Positions 1-6,604 of a stretch of 10,744 nucleotides of DNA are shown here, piece after piece. Numbering within the stretch: the stretch's first letter is position 1; each line of letters opens with the position of its first letter. The stretch lies in assembly GCA_030618495.1 (NCBI GenBank), contig JAUXDE010000059.1, positions 1-10,744 of the forward strand. Direction: 5' to 3'. This DNA comes from Clostridia bacterium. Lineage in GTDB: Bacteria; UBA6262; WVXT01; JAUXBS01. Below the pieces are notes generated by a model. The model was not told where the DNA came from and searched no databases. It saw only the letters and a list, made by a program, of their open reading frames with translations. The position numbers and the translations under genes were made by a program.

Positions 1-147
1 GCCAAGCCTCTTTGCCATGGCGAGCCTTTTAGCGTTCCTGCCAACGCCAACCACCCTGGCCGCGGCATTTCTCTTCTTAACGGCAAGCCCCAGTGAACCG
101 CCGATAAGCCCCACCCCGACTATGCTTAAAGTTTTAATTCTTTTCAT
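1..147 (-). CDS. tyrA: Prephenate dehydrogenase, N-terminal fragment (cut by left window edge)
   Basis: Only the first 49 codons are in the window. Translation from the ATG at 147 gives MKRIKTLSIVGVGLIGGSLG, then a run continuing to RNAKRLAMAKRLG. The GVGLIGGSLG segment (about residues 11-20) is the glycine-rich NAD(P)-binding turn of a Rossmann fold, and this exact style is typical of the TyrA family, which oxidatively decarboxylates prephenate (or arogenate) to the tyrosine precursor. The ATG overlaps the 3' end of the upstream aminotransferase gene by 14 nt, so translation is probably coupled; only a weak purine-rich ribosome site (AGAAAGA) precedes it. Its place after pheA and an aminotransferase fits tyrosine synthesis. 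The catalytic domain is outside the window, so prephenate versus arogenate specificity cannot be read. Confidence 0.88.
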   Translation of the reverse strand, partial: MKRIKTLSIVGVGLIGGSLGLAVKKRNAAARVVGVGRNAKRLAMAKRLG

Positions 148-1228
148 TTACAATCTTTCTTATCGCCCTTATGAATTTCTCATTCTCTTTTTGTGTTCCA
201 ACCGTTACGCGTATCCACCCCGGCAGTTCGTACTCATCCATTGCCCTTACGATAACCCCCATTCCAAGCAGTAAATCAAACCATTTCCTGCCGTTGCCGG
301 TCCTGATAAGAATAAAGTTTGCCTCTGACGGAACGAACTCCAGGGCTGATTTTTTCAGCTCCTTCTCCAGCAACCGTCTTCCTTCAAGCATCCTGGCCCT
401 GCACCTTTTCACGCGGCCCTTGTCCTTCAGGCTCGCGATCGCCGCAGCCTGGGCAACACTGTTAACGTTGAAGGGAGGCCTTATTCTTTCCATCATACTT
501 ATAATGGGCTCCGGGGCAATGCCGTAACCCACCCTTAGTCCCGCAAGGCTGTATATCTTCGAAAAAGTACGAAGGACTATGACCCGGGCGCCTTTCTTAA
601 CATACCCTATCGTCATGGGATAATCCTTTGCCGTCATGTATTCATAATACGCCTCATCCATGACTACTATTATGTCCCTACTGAGCCCTTTAAAAAACCG
701 GGCCAGCTCACCCGCGTTTACATAAGTGCCGGTTGGGTTGTTGGGGTTGGCAATAAATATTATCTTTGTTTTTTTCGTTACAACCTTCTTCATTGCCGCA
801 AGGTCATGCTTCATGTTTTTCATTGGCACGGCCCTCACCCTGCAGCCCATCAATTCACCCGCCATCCTGTAACGTATAAACGCGTGTTTTGAAACAATTA
901 TCTCATCCGAAGGTTCAAGGAAAGTCTTACCGATAATTTCAATAATCTCATCAGTCCCGCTGCCCAGTATAATATTGGAAGCTTTCACTCCCAGCTTTCC
1001 TGACAGGGCATCCTTGAGGCAATAGCATCCGCCGTCAGGATACCTGTTTATACCAGCCAGCGCCGCTTCCATGGCTTTTATCACCATCGGGGACGGCCCC
1101 TCGGGATTTTCATTCGAGGCAAGCTTATAAACGCTTTTTAAGCCCAGTTCTCTTTTTACTTCGCCAATGGGCTTACCCGTTTTGTACGGCTGAAATTTCA
1201 TTATTGCTTTTCTTGTTATTCTTCTCAT
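134..1228 (-). CDS. hisC: Histidinol-phosphate/aromatic aminotransferase (PLP fold type I)
   Basis: A 364-residue class I/II aminotransferase of the HisC family. Visible landmarks are KLASNENPEGPSP (35-47), the NPNNPTG loop (161-167), DEAYYE (191-196) with the PLP-contacting Asp, the Schiff-base lysine K224 in TFSKIYSLAGLRVGY (221-235), and the substrate-carboxylate arginine in RVTVGT (340-345). HisC enzymes transfer the amino group from glutamate to imidazole-acetol phosphate, and many also act on phenylpyruvate and 4-hydroxyphenylpyruvate. Flanked by pheA and tyrA, it probably makes Phe and Tyr here and may serve histidine synthesis too; specificity is inference from context. I choose the ATG at 1228 because it overlaps the pheA stop as ATGA and gives the N-terminal helix usual before the PY-GK motif. 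An ATG at 1201 is an alternative, and the ATG at 1276 lies inside pheA and adds unrelated residues. Confidence 0.9.
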   Translation of the reverse strand: MRRITRKAIMKFQPYKTGKPIGEVKRELGLKSVYKLASNENPEGPSPMVIKAMEAALAGINRYPDGGCYCLKDALSGKLGVKASNIILGSGTDEIIEIIGKTFLEPSDEIIVSKHAFIRYRMAGELMGCRVRAVPMKNMKHDLAAMKKVVTKKTKIIFIANPNNPTGTYVNAGELARFFKGLSRDIIVVMDEAYYEYMTAKDYPMTIGYVKKGARVIVLRTFSKIYSLAGLRVGYGIAPEPIISMMERIRPPFNVNSVAQAAAIASLKDKGRVKRCRARMLEGRRLLEKELKKSALEFVPSEANFILIRTGNGRKWFDLLLGMGVIVRAMDEYELPGWIRVTVGTQKENEKFIRAIRKIVNEKN

Positions 1229-2295
1229 ATTTGCTCTGAGCGGGGATAAGACCCCAGCACTTCCAGCATCACACATTCCTTCTCGAGGCCCTTTAATGCC
1301 TTCTTCACGTTAGCATCATCAACATGCCCGGCAAAATCAACAAAGAATATATAATCCCATGCTTTTTTCTTGCTCGGACGCGATTCAACCTTCGTTAAAT
1401 TAATCCTGTTGGCGGAGAAAGGAGCAAGCATGCCGTGAAGCGCTCCCACCCTGTCCTTCAGCGAGAAAAGTATCGATGTCTTGTCATCCCCGCTTCTCTT
1501 GCCGTATTTCTTTCCTATTACGAGGAACCTGGTGTAATTCTGGATATTGTCTTCTATACCTGCTGCGACGATGTTAAGCTTGTAAAGCTGCGCCGCAAGC
1601 GTTGACGCTATGGCTGCGCTTTCCGGCTGTTTTCCCGCACAGCTTGCCGCTTCCGCGGTTGAAGCCACTTCCACTATCTTTGCGTTCTGAAGGTTTTCCT
1701 CAATCCAGTTCCTGCACTGCGCAATCGCCTGGGGGTGCGAATATACCCTGTTTATTTTTCTGCAGTCTTTCTGGCGCGAGAGCAGATTATGTGAAACCTT
1801 CAACAGGCTTTCCGAGCAGATTTTCAGCTCGGACTCAACAAACATATCAAGCGTATAGCTGACCACTCCTTCAGTTGAATTCTCCACGGGAACCACTCCA
1901 TAGTCAACCCTTCCCTTACTTACTTCGCAGAATACATCGCTTATGGTCTTGACAGGAATGAAATTACAATTCTTCCCGAAACTCTTTATTGCAGCCAGGT
2001 GCGTGAAGGTCGCCTCCGGCCCGAGGTAAGCAATACCCGGGTTCTTCTGCATGGAACGTGAGACGTTCAGGATATTCTGGAATATTTCAACTAAATCCTT
2101 ATCCTTCAGGTTACCCCTGTTTTTTTTCAGCAATCTTTTTAGAATATTCTTTTCGCGCTGGGGAACCCATATGTCCTTCTTCCCCGCTGATTTCATTTTG
2201 CCGATTTCCCTGGCAATATCAACCCTTCCGTTCAACAACCGAAGAATCTCATCATCAATACCGTCAATTATTTTTCTTAATTTATTAATATCCAT
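1225..2295 (-). CDS. pheA: Bifunctional chorismate mutase/prephenate dehydratase (P-protein)
   Basis: A 356-residue three-domain protein of the usual length. Residues 1-85 form an AroQ-type chorismate mutase helix bundle (LRKIIDGIDDEILRLLNGR, then IGKMK). Residues 87-262 form the prephenate dehydratase (YLGPEATFTHLAA, VPVENSTEGVV, and the catalytic TRF signature at 255-257). Residues 272-350 form an ACT domain carrying GALH (284-287) and ESRP (304-307), the motifs that bind phenylalanine in feedback-inhibited enzymes. It converts chorismate to prephenate and then to phenylpyruvate in the cytoplasm. The start ATG at 2295 has a good ribosome site (GAGAGG, 5 nt upstream). The gene lies 28 nt after scpB and overlaps the aminotransferase by 4 nt (ATGA). 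The intact ACT motifs suggest allosteric inhibition by Phe. Confidence 0.95.
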   Translation of the reverse strand: MDINKLRKIIDGIDDEILRLLNGRVDIAREIGKMKSAGKKDIWVPQREKNILKRLLKKNRGNLKDKDLVEIFQNILNVSRSMQKNPGIAYLGPEATFTHLAAIKSFGKNCNFIPVKTISDVFCEVSKGRVDYGVVPVENSTEGVVSYTLDMFVESELKICSESLLKVSHNLLSRQKDCRKINRVYSHPQAIAQCRNWIEENLQNAKIVEVASTAEAASCAGKQPESAAIASTLAAQLYKLNIVAAGIEDNIQNYTRFLVIGKKYGKRSGDDKTSILFSLKDRVGALHGMLAPFSANRINLTKVESRPSKKKAWDYIFFVDFAGHVDDANVKKALKGLEKECVMLEVLGSYPRSEQI

Positions 2296-2323
2296 TTTTA
2301 CCTCTCAACCTGCTGTATCATTT

Positions 2324-2842
2324 CTATTCAACTTCTTCAATGTCCGGCATGTCACTTATGCTCTTTAAACCGAAATACATTAAAAAATTATCCGTCGTCC
2401 TGTAAAGCGACGGCCGTCCCACGCAGTTCTTCTTGCCCGAAACCTTAACCAGTTTCTTGTCAAGCAGGCTTCTTAAGACACCGCTCACATCAACCCCCCT
2501 TATTTTTTCTATTTCTGCCCTTGTAACCGGCTGCCTGTAGGCTATTACAGAAAGAGTTTCAAGAGCGGAGGGAGAAAGCCTGTACGTCACCTGCTGTTCA
2601 TAAAGTTTTCTTACCCACTTTCCGAATTCCTTTTTCGTTGATAATTGATAGCCGCCGGCAATGACTGATATCTGCAGGCTCCCGGGCCTTTGCTCATAGT
2701 CTTTTTTAAGACTTTTTGCAGCGCTTAATATTTTATCCTCGTCATTCTGCCCCGTAACCTCGGCTATTTTTTTAACGCCCAGGGGTTTATCTGAAATGAA
2801 TAACAGGCATTCCAGCACGCTCTTCAGTTCTTCCTTATTCAC
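2324..2842 (-). CDS. scpB: Segregation and condensation protein B
   Basis: ScpB is the winged-helix dimer subunit that, with ScpA, binds the SMC ATPase to form the bacterial condensin for chromosome compaction and segregation. The protein shows the family pattern: LECLLFISDKPL near the N-terminus, GGYQLSTK (63-70), then SALETLSVIAYRQPVTRAEIEKIRGVDVSGVLRSLL (92-127) and GRPSLYRTTDNFLMYFGL (142-159). I start it at GTG 2842, giving 172 residues, because a perfect AGGAGG stands 6 nt upstream and the protein then begins directly with the conserved first helix. The longer alternative from ATG 2878 adds 12 basic residues and overlaps scpA by 44 nt. With the GTG start the overlap with scpA is 8 nt. 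The C-terminus ends with a short acidic tail (DIEEVE). Confidence 0.93.
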   Translation of the reverse strand: MNKEELKSVLECLLFISDKPLGVKKIAEVTGQNDEDKILSAAKSLKKDYEQRPGSLQISVIAGGYQLSTKKEFGKWVRKLYEQQVTYRLSPSALETLSVIAYRQPVTRAEIEKIRGVDVSGVLRSLLDKKLVKVSGKKNCVGRPSLYRTTDNFLMYFGLKSISDMPDIEEVE

Positions 2843-3914
2843 CTGTTTCCTCCTTATGTTTATCTTCTTCGTCTTCATGTTTTTTCATCTCGTTTATTAA
2901 TTCAGCCTGTTTATCGGCTTCCGGTTCTGCCGGTTCTGTTTTTGCGGGTTCTGTTTCTGCCGGTTCTGTTTTTGCGGGTTCTGTTTCTGCCGGTTCTGTT
3001 TTTGCGGGTCCTGTTTTCGCCGGTTCTGTTTCTGCGGGTTCCGAGCTCTCCTCCACAATATCATCTCCACCGCTATCCTTCGCTTCTACTGATTCTTTTT
3101 CTGCGGGCTCCGAGCTCTCCTCCACAATGTCATCTCCACCGCTATCCTTCGCTTCTACTGATTCTTTTTCTGCGGGTTCCGAGCTCTCCTCCACATTTTC
3201 ATCCCCGCCGCTATCCTTCGCTTTTGTCCTGTACAACCTTATCTCTTTAAACGGGCCTGACTGGCGCGCGTAGATCTTTCTCTGCTTAATCAGCTCCAAC
3301 AGCGCGACGAAAGACACAATAATCAACTGCCTGCTCATATTCAGTTTTGCAAACAACGCGGAGAATTCCACCCACTCCCTTTCCTCCAGCACATCCAGGA
3401 TGTACCTTATCCTGTCCTCAACTTTTATTTCCTCATCTATAACTTCCTTGAAGCTCTCCTCAGCCCTTGAAACTATTTTCTTAAAAGCATCAAGCAGATC
3501 AAACAATGACGCGTCAATAACATGGTCTTCCTCGGTAAAAGCAATGCGGTTCCTGGTAAAAACCTCGCGCTGCTCGGCTTCCTTTTCACGCAGGGCTTTT
3601 GAAACCTCTTTTATTTTCTCGTACTCAAGCAGTTTCCTTACCAGTTCATCCCTGGGGTCATCCTCTTCCATCCCTTCAATTTCCGGCCTGGGCAGGAGCA
3701 TCTCCGATTTTATATGTATCAGTGTGGAAGACATTACAAGGAACTCCCCGGCAACATCAAGGTTGAGTTTTTCCATAATGTTTATGTAGTCCAGGTACTG
3801 AGCGGTAATTTCCGCTATCGGGATATCATAAATATCTATATTGCTCTTTCTTATCAGGTACAGAAGTAAATCAAGCGGCCCCTCAAATGAATCAAGTTTT
3901 ACCTGGTACGTCAT
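2835..3914 (-). CDS. scpA: Segregation and condensation protein A with long repetitive acidic tail
   Basis: ScpA is the kleisin that bridges SMC heads and recruits ScpB. Residues 1-230 carry the family hallmarks: the N-terminal FEGPLDLLLYLIRKSNIDIYDIPIAEIT (10-37), EFLVMSSTLIHIKSEMLLP (57-75), and a C-terminal winged helix (about 168-228) ending VALLELIKQRKIYARQSGPFKEIRL. Normal ScpA is about 230-270 residues; this one is 359. The extra 129 residues are a low-complexity acidic tail: three copies (the last partial) of a 23-residue unit, seven pentapeptides of the T-E-P-A-K/E type, and a charged end (NEMKKHEDEEDKHKEETGE). The start ATG has a good ribosome site (GGGGAG, 6 nt upstream) and lies 15 nt after trpS. 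The identification of the core is firm; the tail's role is unknown. Confidence 0.93.
   Translation of the reverse strand: MTYQVKLDSFEGPLDLLLYLIRKSNIDIYDIPIAEITAQYLDYINIMEKLNLDVAGEFLVMSSTLIHIKSEMLLPRPEIEGMEEDDPRDELVRKLLEYEKIKEVSKALREKEAEQREVFTRNRIAFTEEDHVIDASLFDLLDAFKKIVSRAEESFKEVIDEEIKVEDRIRYILDVLEEREWVEFSALFAKLNMSRQLIIVSFVALLELIKQRKIYARQSGPFKEIRLYRTKAKDSGGDENVEESSEPAEKESVEAKDSGGDDIVEESSEPAEKESVEAKDSGGDDIVEESSEPAETEPAKTGPAKTEPAETEPAKTEPAETEPAKTEPAEPEADKQAELINEMKKHEDEEDKHKEETGE
2849..2854 (-). promoter_or_regulatory. Ribosome binding site of scpB
   Basis: The minus strand reads AGGAGG followed by AAACAG and then GTG. This consensus Shine-Dalgarno lies inside the last codons of scpA and decides the GTG start at 2842 over the in-frame ATG at 2878. 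It also means the last residues of ScpA (KEETGE) are constrained by the downstream gene's ribosome site. Confidence 0.8.
2925..3029 (-). repeat. 15-bp tandem repeat in scpA encoding TEPAK/TEPAE pentapeptides
   Basis: Seven consecutive 15-nt units follow directly on the 69-bp repeat in the coding direction. They encode TEPAK, TGPAK, TEPAE, TEPAK, TEPAE, TEPAK, TEPAE (residues 296-330). K and E units largely alternate, so the DNA also shows a 30-nt period. The motif resembles the SSEPAE core that ends the larger repeat and may have grown out of it. Confidence 0.93.
3030..3221 (-). repeat. 69-bp in-frame tandem repeat in scpA (about 2.8 copies)
   Basis: The marker GAGCTC recurs at 3043, 3112 and 3181, exactly 69 nt apart, inside near-identical units. 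Each unit encodes 23 residues (AKDSGGDDIVEESSEPAEKESVE type); the copies are residues 232-254, 255-277 and 278-295 (partial). Copies two and three encode DDIV where the first has DENV. Near identity at the DNA level, including silent positions, points to recent expansion. A multiple of three keeps the frame when the copy number changes. Confidence 0.95.
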
Positions 3915-3929
3915 AACTAACTCCCCTGG

Positions 3930-4910
3930 TTATATTCTCATTACTGCCCTGATTTCCCTTAAGGTCTCAGATGCGGTTTCCTGCGCCTTCTGCCTTCCCT
4001 CTTCCAGCACTTTATCTATTATTCCGGGGCTGCCTTCCAGTTCTTTTCTCTTTTCATGAATAGGTTTAAGCAATTTCACCATGGAATCCCATAACCTGTT
4101 CTTGCACTGTACGCAACCGATACTGCCTTTCCTGCACTCGCGCTCAATTTCAACCACTTCACCGGGGCAAAGCACCTTGTAGTAATCATAAACACTGCAT
4201 ACTTCCGGGTGTCCCGGGTCATCGGCCCTTATCCTCTTCGGGTCTGTTATGAAACTTGAGACCTTCTTCTTTACAACCTTTTCGTCATCCGACAGGTAAA
4301 TACAATTATTGTAACTCTTGCTCATCTTCCTGCCGTCGGTCCCGAGCAGTTTCGGAACCTTGGTAAGGAGCGCTTTTGGTTCAACAAGAACTTTCTTGTT
4401 GAAATGATTGAACCTCCGCGCTATCTCCCTGGTCAATTCAAGGTGAGGCAATTGATCCTCTCCCACGGGCACGGCTGAAGCCCTGTATATCAAAATATCC
4501 GCCGCCTGTAAAACCGGGTATCCCAGGAACCCGTAGGTATTGATTTCCTTGTCCTTTAACTGCTGTACCTGCTCCTTGTAAGTCGGGCATCGCTCGAGCC
4601 ACGCAATTGGCGTAAAAGACGACAGTATGAGATGCAGTTCCGCATGCTCTCTCACGCCTGACTGCACGAACATTACGCTCCTGTCCGGGTCAAGGCCGGC
4701 AGCAATCCAGTCAATTACCATGTCCTTTATATTGCTCTTTATCTCCGATGTATCCTTGTAATCGGTCGTAAGGGCATGCCAGTCCGCCGCCATGTAATAA
4801 CAGTCGTATTCATCCTGAAGTTTCACCCAGTTCGCAAGCGCGCCGAACAGGTTCCCCAGGTGCAGTTTGCCGCTCGGCCTCATACCGCTCAATACTCTTT
4901 TTTTTGCCAT
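3930..4910 (-). CDS. trpS: Tryptophan--tRNA ligase with probable iron-sulfur cysteine motif
   Basis: A class I aminoacyl-tRNA synthetase that charges tRNA-Trp in the cytoplasm. The 326-residue length is normal. It has the HIGH-type signature HLGN (17-20) after SGMRPSGKL, the tryptophan-pocket stretch GFLGYPVLQAADILIY (127-142), VGEDQLPHLELTREIARRFN (149-168) and the KMSKS loop (195-199). Cysteines at 238, 259, 266 and 269 form C-x20-C-x6-C-x2-C, close to the C-x22-C-x6-C-x2-C set that holds a [4Fe-4S] cluster in Thermotoga maritima TrpRS; another cysteine is at 248. The ATG has an AAGGA ribosome site. It lies 3 nt after the M50 protease gene and 15 nt before scpA, so it belongs to the same operon. 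No other start is as well placed. Confidence 0.96.
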   Translation of the reverse strand: MAKKRVLSGMRPSGKLHLGNLFGALANWVKLQDEYDCYYMAADWHALTTDYKDTSEIKSNIKDMVIDWIAAGLDPDRSVMFVQSGVREHAELHLILSSFTPIAWLERCPTYKEQVQQLKDKEINTYGFLGYPVLQAADILIYRASAVPVGEDQLPHLELTREIARRFNHFNKKVLVEPKALLTKVPKLLGTDGRKMSKSYNNCIYLSDDEKVVKKKVSSFITDPKRIRADDPGHPEVCSVYDYYKVLCPGEVVEIERECRKGSIGCVQCKNRLWDSMVKLLKPIHEKRKELEGSPGIIDKVLEEGRQKAQETASETLREIRAVMRI

Positions 4911-4913
4911 AAT

Positions 4914-5558
4914 TTACAATCCTTTTATGCCCCAGAACAATATACCCTGCAGGAATGAAACCACGGGCATAATGATTTTCCAAAGAATCCTCGTGAAAAA
5001 CAGGAACATTATAATAAACATTCCATAAGGCCTTATTCTCTCATACATCATATGCTGTTTTGCATTCATAAACCCGGTTAATATCTGCGAACCGTCAAGC
5101 GGCGGTATGGGAATAAGGTTAAAAACAGCCAGGAGCAGGTTAATGAAAACACTGAAAATCAGCATATTCAATATCATGATACCCATTCTGCTTACAGGGA
5201 TTCCCATCACCTGGATTACCCATATCAGCAGCGTTGAAACAACGGCAAGTATTATATTTGACAACGGCCCCGCCGCCCCTACTTTAATAATATCATTCTT
5301 AGGGTTATTGAAATTAGCCGGATTGATAGGAACCGGTTTAGGATAACCAAAAATAAAACTTGACCCTGAATATATCAGGAACATCGGAAGCAATATAGTA
5401 CCGAATATATCAATATGCACGAGAGGATTAAGAGTCATCCTACCGAGGTCCCTGGCGGTATCATCCCCGCACCTGTAAGCCATCCATGCATGCGCGAATT
5501 CATGGACAACCATTGCAAATAACAATGTTACAAGTTGTATGCTTATGGGTATATTCAT
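4914..5558 (-). CDS. Site-2 protease family protein (M50 zinc membrane metalloprotease)
   Basis: A polytopic membrane protein with the intramembrane zinc protease signature HEFAH (19-23, HExxH) in the first helix. A following NPLVHID (44-50) and the second metal-site segment NLIPIPPLDGSQIL (147-160), with the zinc-binding Asp of the LDG motif, are also present. This is the compact S2P/M50B group without a PDZ domain, which cuts proteins within the membrane; the substrate is unknown. I use the ATG at 5558 (214 residues), which has GGA 8 nt upstream; an in-frame TTG at 5573 would add five residues. It is the first gene after a strong promoter and heads the trpS-scpAB-aromatic operon. This S2P type is often found beside trpS and scpAB in bacteria, so the position is a conserved neighbourhood rather than proof of function. 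Confidence 0.9.
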   Translation of the reverse strand: MNIPISIQLVTLLFAMVVHEFAHAWMAYRCGDDTARDLGRMTLNPLVHIDIFGTILLPMFLIYSGSSFIFGYPKPVPINPANFNNPKNDIIKVGAAGPLSNIILAVVSTLLIWVIQVMGIPVSRMGIMILNMLIFSVFINLLLAVFNLIPIPPLDGSQILTGFMNAKQHMMYERIRPYGMFIIMFLFFTRILWKIIMPVVSFLQGILFWGIKGL

Positions 5559-5590
5559 ACTTAATCCATTCAAAAAAAATAATTTTTATG

Positions 5591-5619
5591 ATAATATCAA
5601 TCTTTTCGCTAAATGTCAA
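5591..5619 (-). promoter_or_regulatory. Sigma70-type promoter for the M50-trpS-scpAB-pheA operon
   Basis: On the minus strand TTGACA (5619-5614) is followed by a 17-nt spacer and TATTAT (5596-5591). That is a perfect -35 and a five-of-six -10. The region upstream of the -35 is almost pure A/T, like an UP element. The expected start point near 5584 leaves a leader of about 26 nt before the ATG at 5558, too short for a riboswitch or T-box. Confidence 0.75.
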
Positions 5620-5632
5620 ATACATTATTATT

Positions 5633-5665
5633 ATAAATAACAATTATTTATTAGTTATTAGTTAT
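5633..5665. repeat. AT-rich inverted and direct repeats at the 3' end of the nucleotidyltransferase gene
   Basis: ATAAATAA (5633-5640) and TTATTTAT (5644-5651) form a perfect 8-bp inverted repeat with a 3-nt loop. Beside it TTATTAG occurs twice in tandem with a third partial copy (5648-5665). The direct repeat encodes the last residues (ITNN) and stop of the upstream gene. The hairpin is all A/T with no U-run, so it is not a convincing terminator. Confidence 0.6.
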
Positions 5666-6604
5666 GGCCTTTGTGTAGTAACTGTTAAAATGAAGTTTCC
5701 TGCATAGTTTTTCTTTTTGGCCTATAGTTAAATCATCAATTAAAAGCAACAGATTACAAAACCATTTTTCTTTGCCCTTGACTGGCTCTCCTTCAGCCTT
5801 TGACTGTCTTTTTATGGCATTCAACGCTTTCTCAGACAACCTGAGCCCGGGATGGATATATTTCAGCAATCCCAGTTCTTCCATCCGTCTTAAAGGCTTA
5901 ACAGCGTCTTTTTCTTCAAGAATTGCCATTATCTCGTTCCTGGTTCTGTAACCTGAAAGTTTATCAATATATTTATTCTTCACTGCGTATTTTAATAATT
6001 TTTCCGTTTTACCGTCCATTTTGAAGGAATAACGCTGTTCATACCTGAGCGCCCTGAATATCCTCGTTGGGTCATCAATGAAACTCCTGTCATGAATTAT
6101 ACGAATGGCCTTGCTTTTTAAATCTTTCATTCCTTTACAGCAATCCACTAACTTTCCGAAACCAGGGCCGTTAATCCTTAATGCCATGGCGTTTACGGTA
6201 AAATCCCTCCTGAACAAGTCCTTTTCAATGGAACTCTTCCTTACTTCAGGCAAAGCGGCAGGGGAACGGTACTTCTCGGTTCTTGCCGTTGCCACATCAA
6301 CCGTAAAACCATCCGTAAACTTCAACTCTGCTGTATAAAACTTCTCATAAATGACCGTTTTTGCGCCCATATCTTTTTCAACACGCCCGGCAAACTTGAG
6401 CCCGTCGCCTTCAATTACCATATCTACATCGAAGTTTTTCTTTCCGAGCATCATATCGCGAACGATACCTCCCGCAAGATATGCCGGAAAGTTCATCTTT
6501 TCCGCTATACCGCCAAGCTTTGCCAGGAGGCCGTAAACATGCCCCGGCAGGAACTTCTTCAACTCTTGTTTTAATTGGGCTGACTTAGGTGTTTTTCCTG
6601 TCAT
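5651..6604 (-). CDS. Poly(A) polymerase/tRNA nucleotidyltransferase family protein, probably C-terminally truncated
   Basis: A class II nucleotidyltransferase of the CCA/A-adding enzyme family, acting on tRNA 3' ends or RNA tails. The head domain is intact: AGGIVRDMMLGK (44-55), catalytic FDVDMVIEGD (58-67; D59 and D61), DVATARTEKYRSPAALPEV (103-121), RRDFTVNAMA (132-141) and DDPTRIFRALRYEQRY (177-192). The sequence style resembles the PAP part of CBS-DHH-PAP (A-adding) proteins, but no CBS or DHH domain is present. After a neck/body region (YIDKLSGYRTRNEI, LEELGLLKYIHPGL type) the protein stops at residue 317, in KLHFNSYYTKAITNN. Relatives usually continue for roughly another hundred residues of tail. 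The last codons are made of a TTATTAG repeat. The start overlaps the membrane protein gene by ATGA. CCA versus A specificity cannot be decided here. Confidence 0.85.
   Translation of the reverse strand: MTGKTPKSAQLKQELKKFLPGHVYGLLAKLGGIAEKMNFPAYLAGGIVRDMMLGKKNFDVDMVIEGDGLKFAGRVEKDMGAKTVIYEKFYTAELKFTDGFTVDVATARTEKYRSPAALPEVRKSSIEKDLFRRDFTVNAMALRINGPGFGKLVDCCKGMKDLKSKAIRIIHDRSFIDDPTRIFRALRYEQRYSFKMDGKTEKLLKYAVKNKYIDKLSGYRTRNEIMAILEEKDAVKPLRRMEELGLLKYIHPGLRLSEKALNAIKRQSKAEGEPVKGKEKWFCNLLLLIDDLTIGQKEKLCRKLHFNSYYTKAITNN

Noticed and set aside
1229-1276. Upstream ATG at 1276 for the aminotransferase
   Set aside because: It lies inside the pheA coding end and adds residues unlike HisC; the ATGA overlap start at 1228 fits family and operon style.
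2843-2878. Upstream ATG for scpB at 2878 adding 12 residues
   Set aside because: The GTG at 2842 has a perfect AGGAGG at 6-nt spacing and gives the normal ScpB N-terminus; the longer start has no such site.
2925-3221. CRISPR-like array
   Set aside because: Repeats are directly contiguous without unique spacers and are in frame within scpA, so they are coding tandem repeats.
2942-3250. Plus-strand ORF opposite the scpA repeats (repetitive Leu/Phe/Val/Pro protein)
   Set aside because: It is the antisense shadow of the in-frame tandem repeats; it has no independent start signal or family resemblance.
5633-5651. Inverted repeat after the nucleotidyltransferase gene as a rho-independent terminator
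   Set aside because: The stem is entirely A/T and is not followed by a T-run in the transcript direction; the T-run near 5573-5580 lies downstream of the promoter for the next operon.
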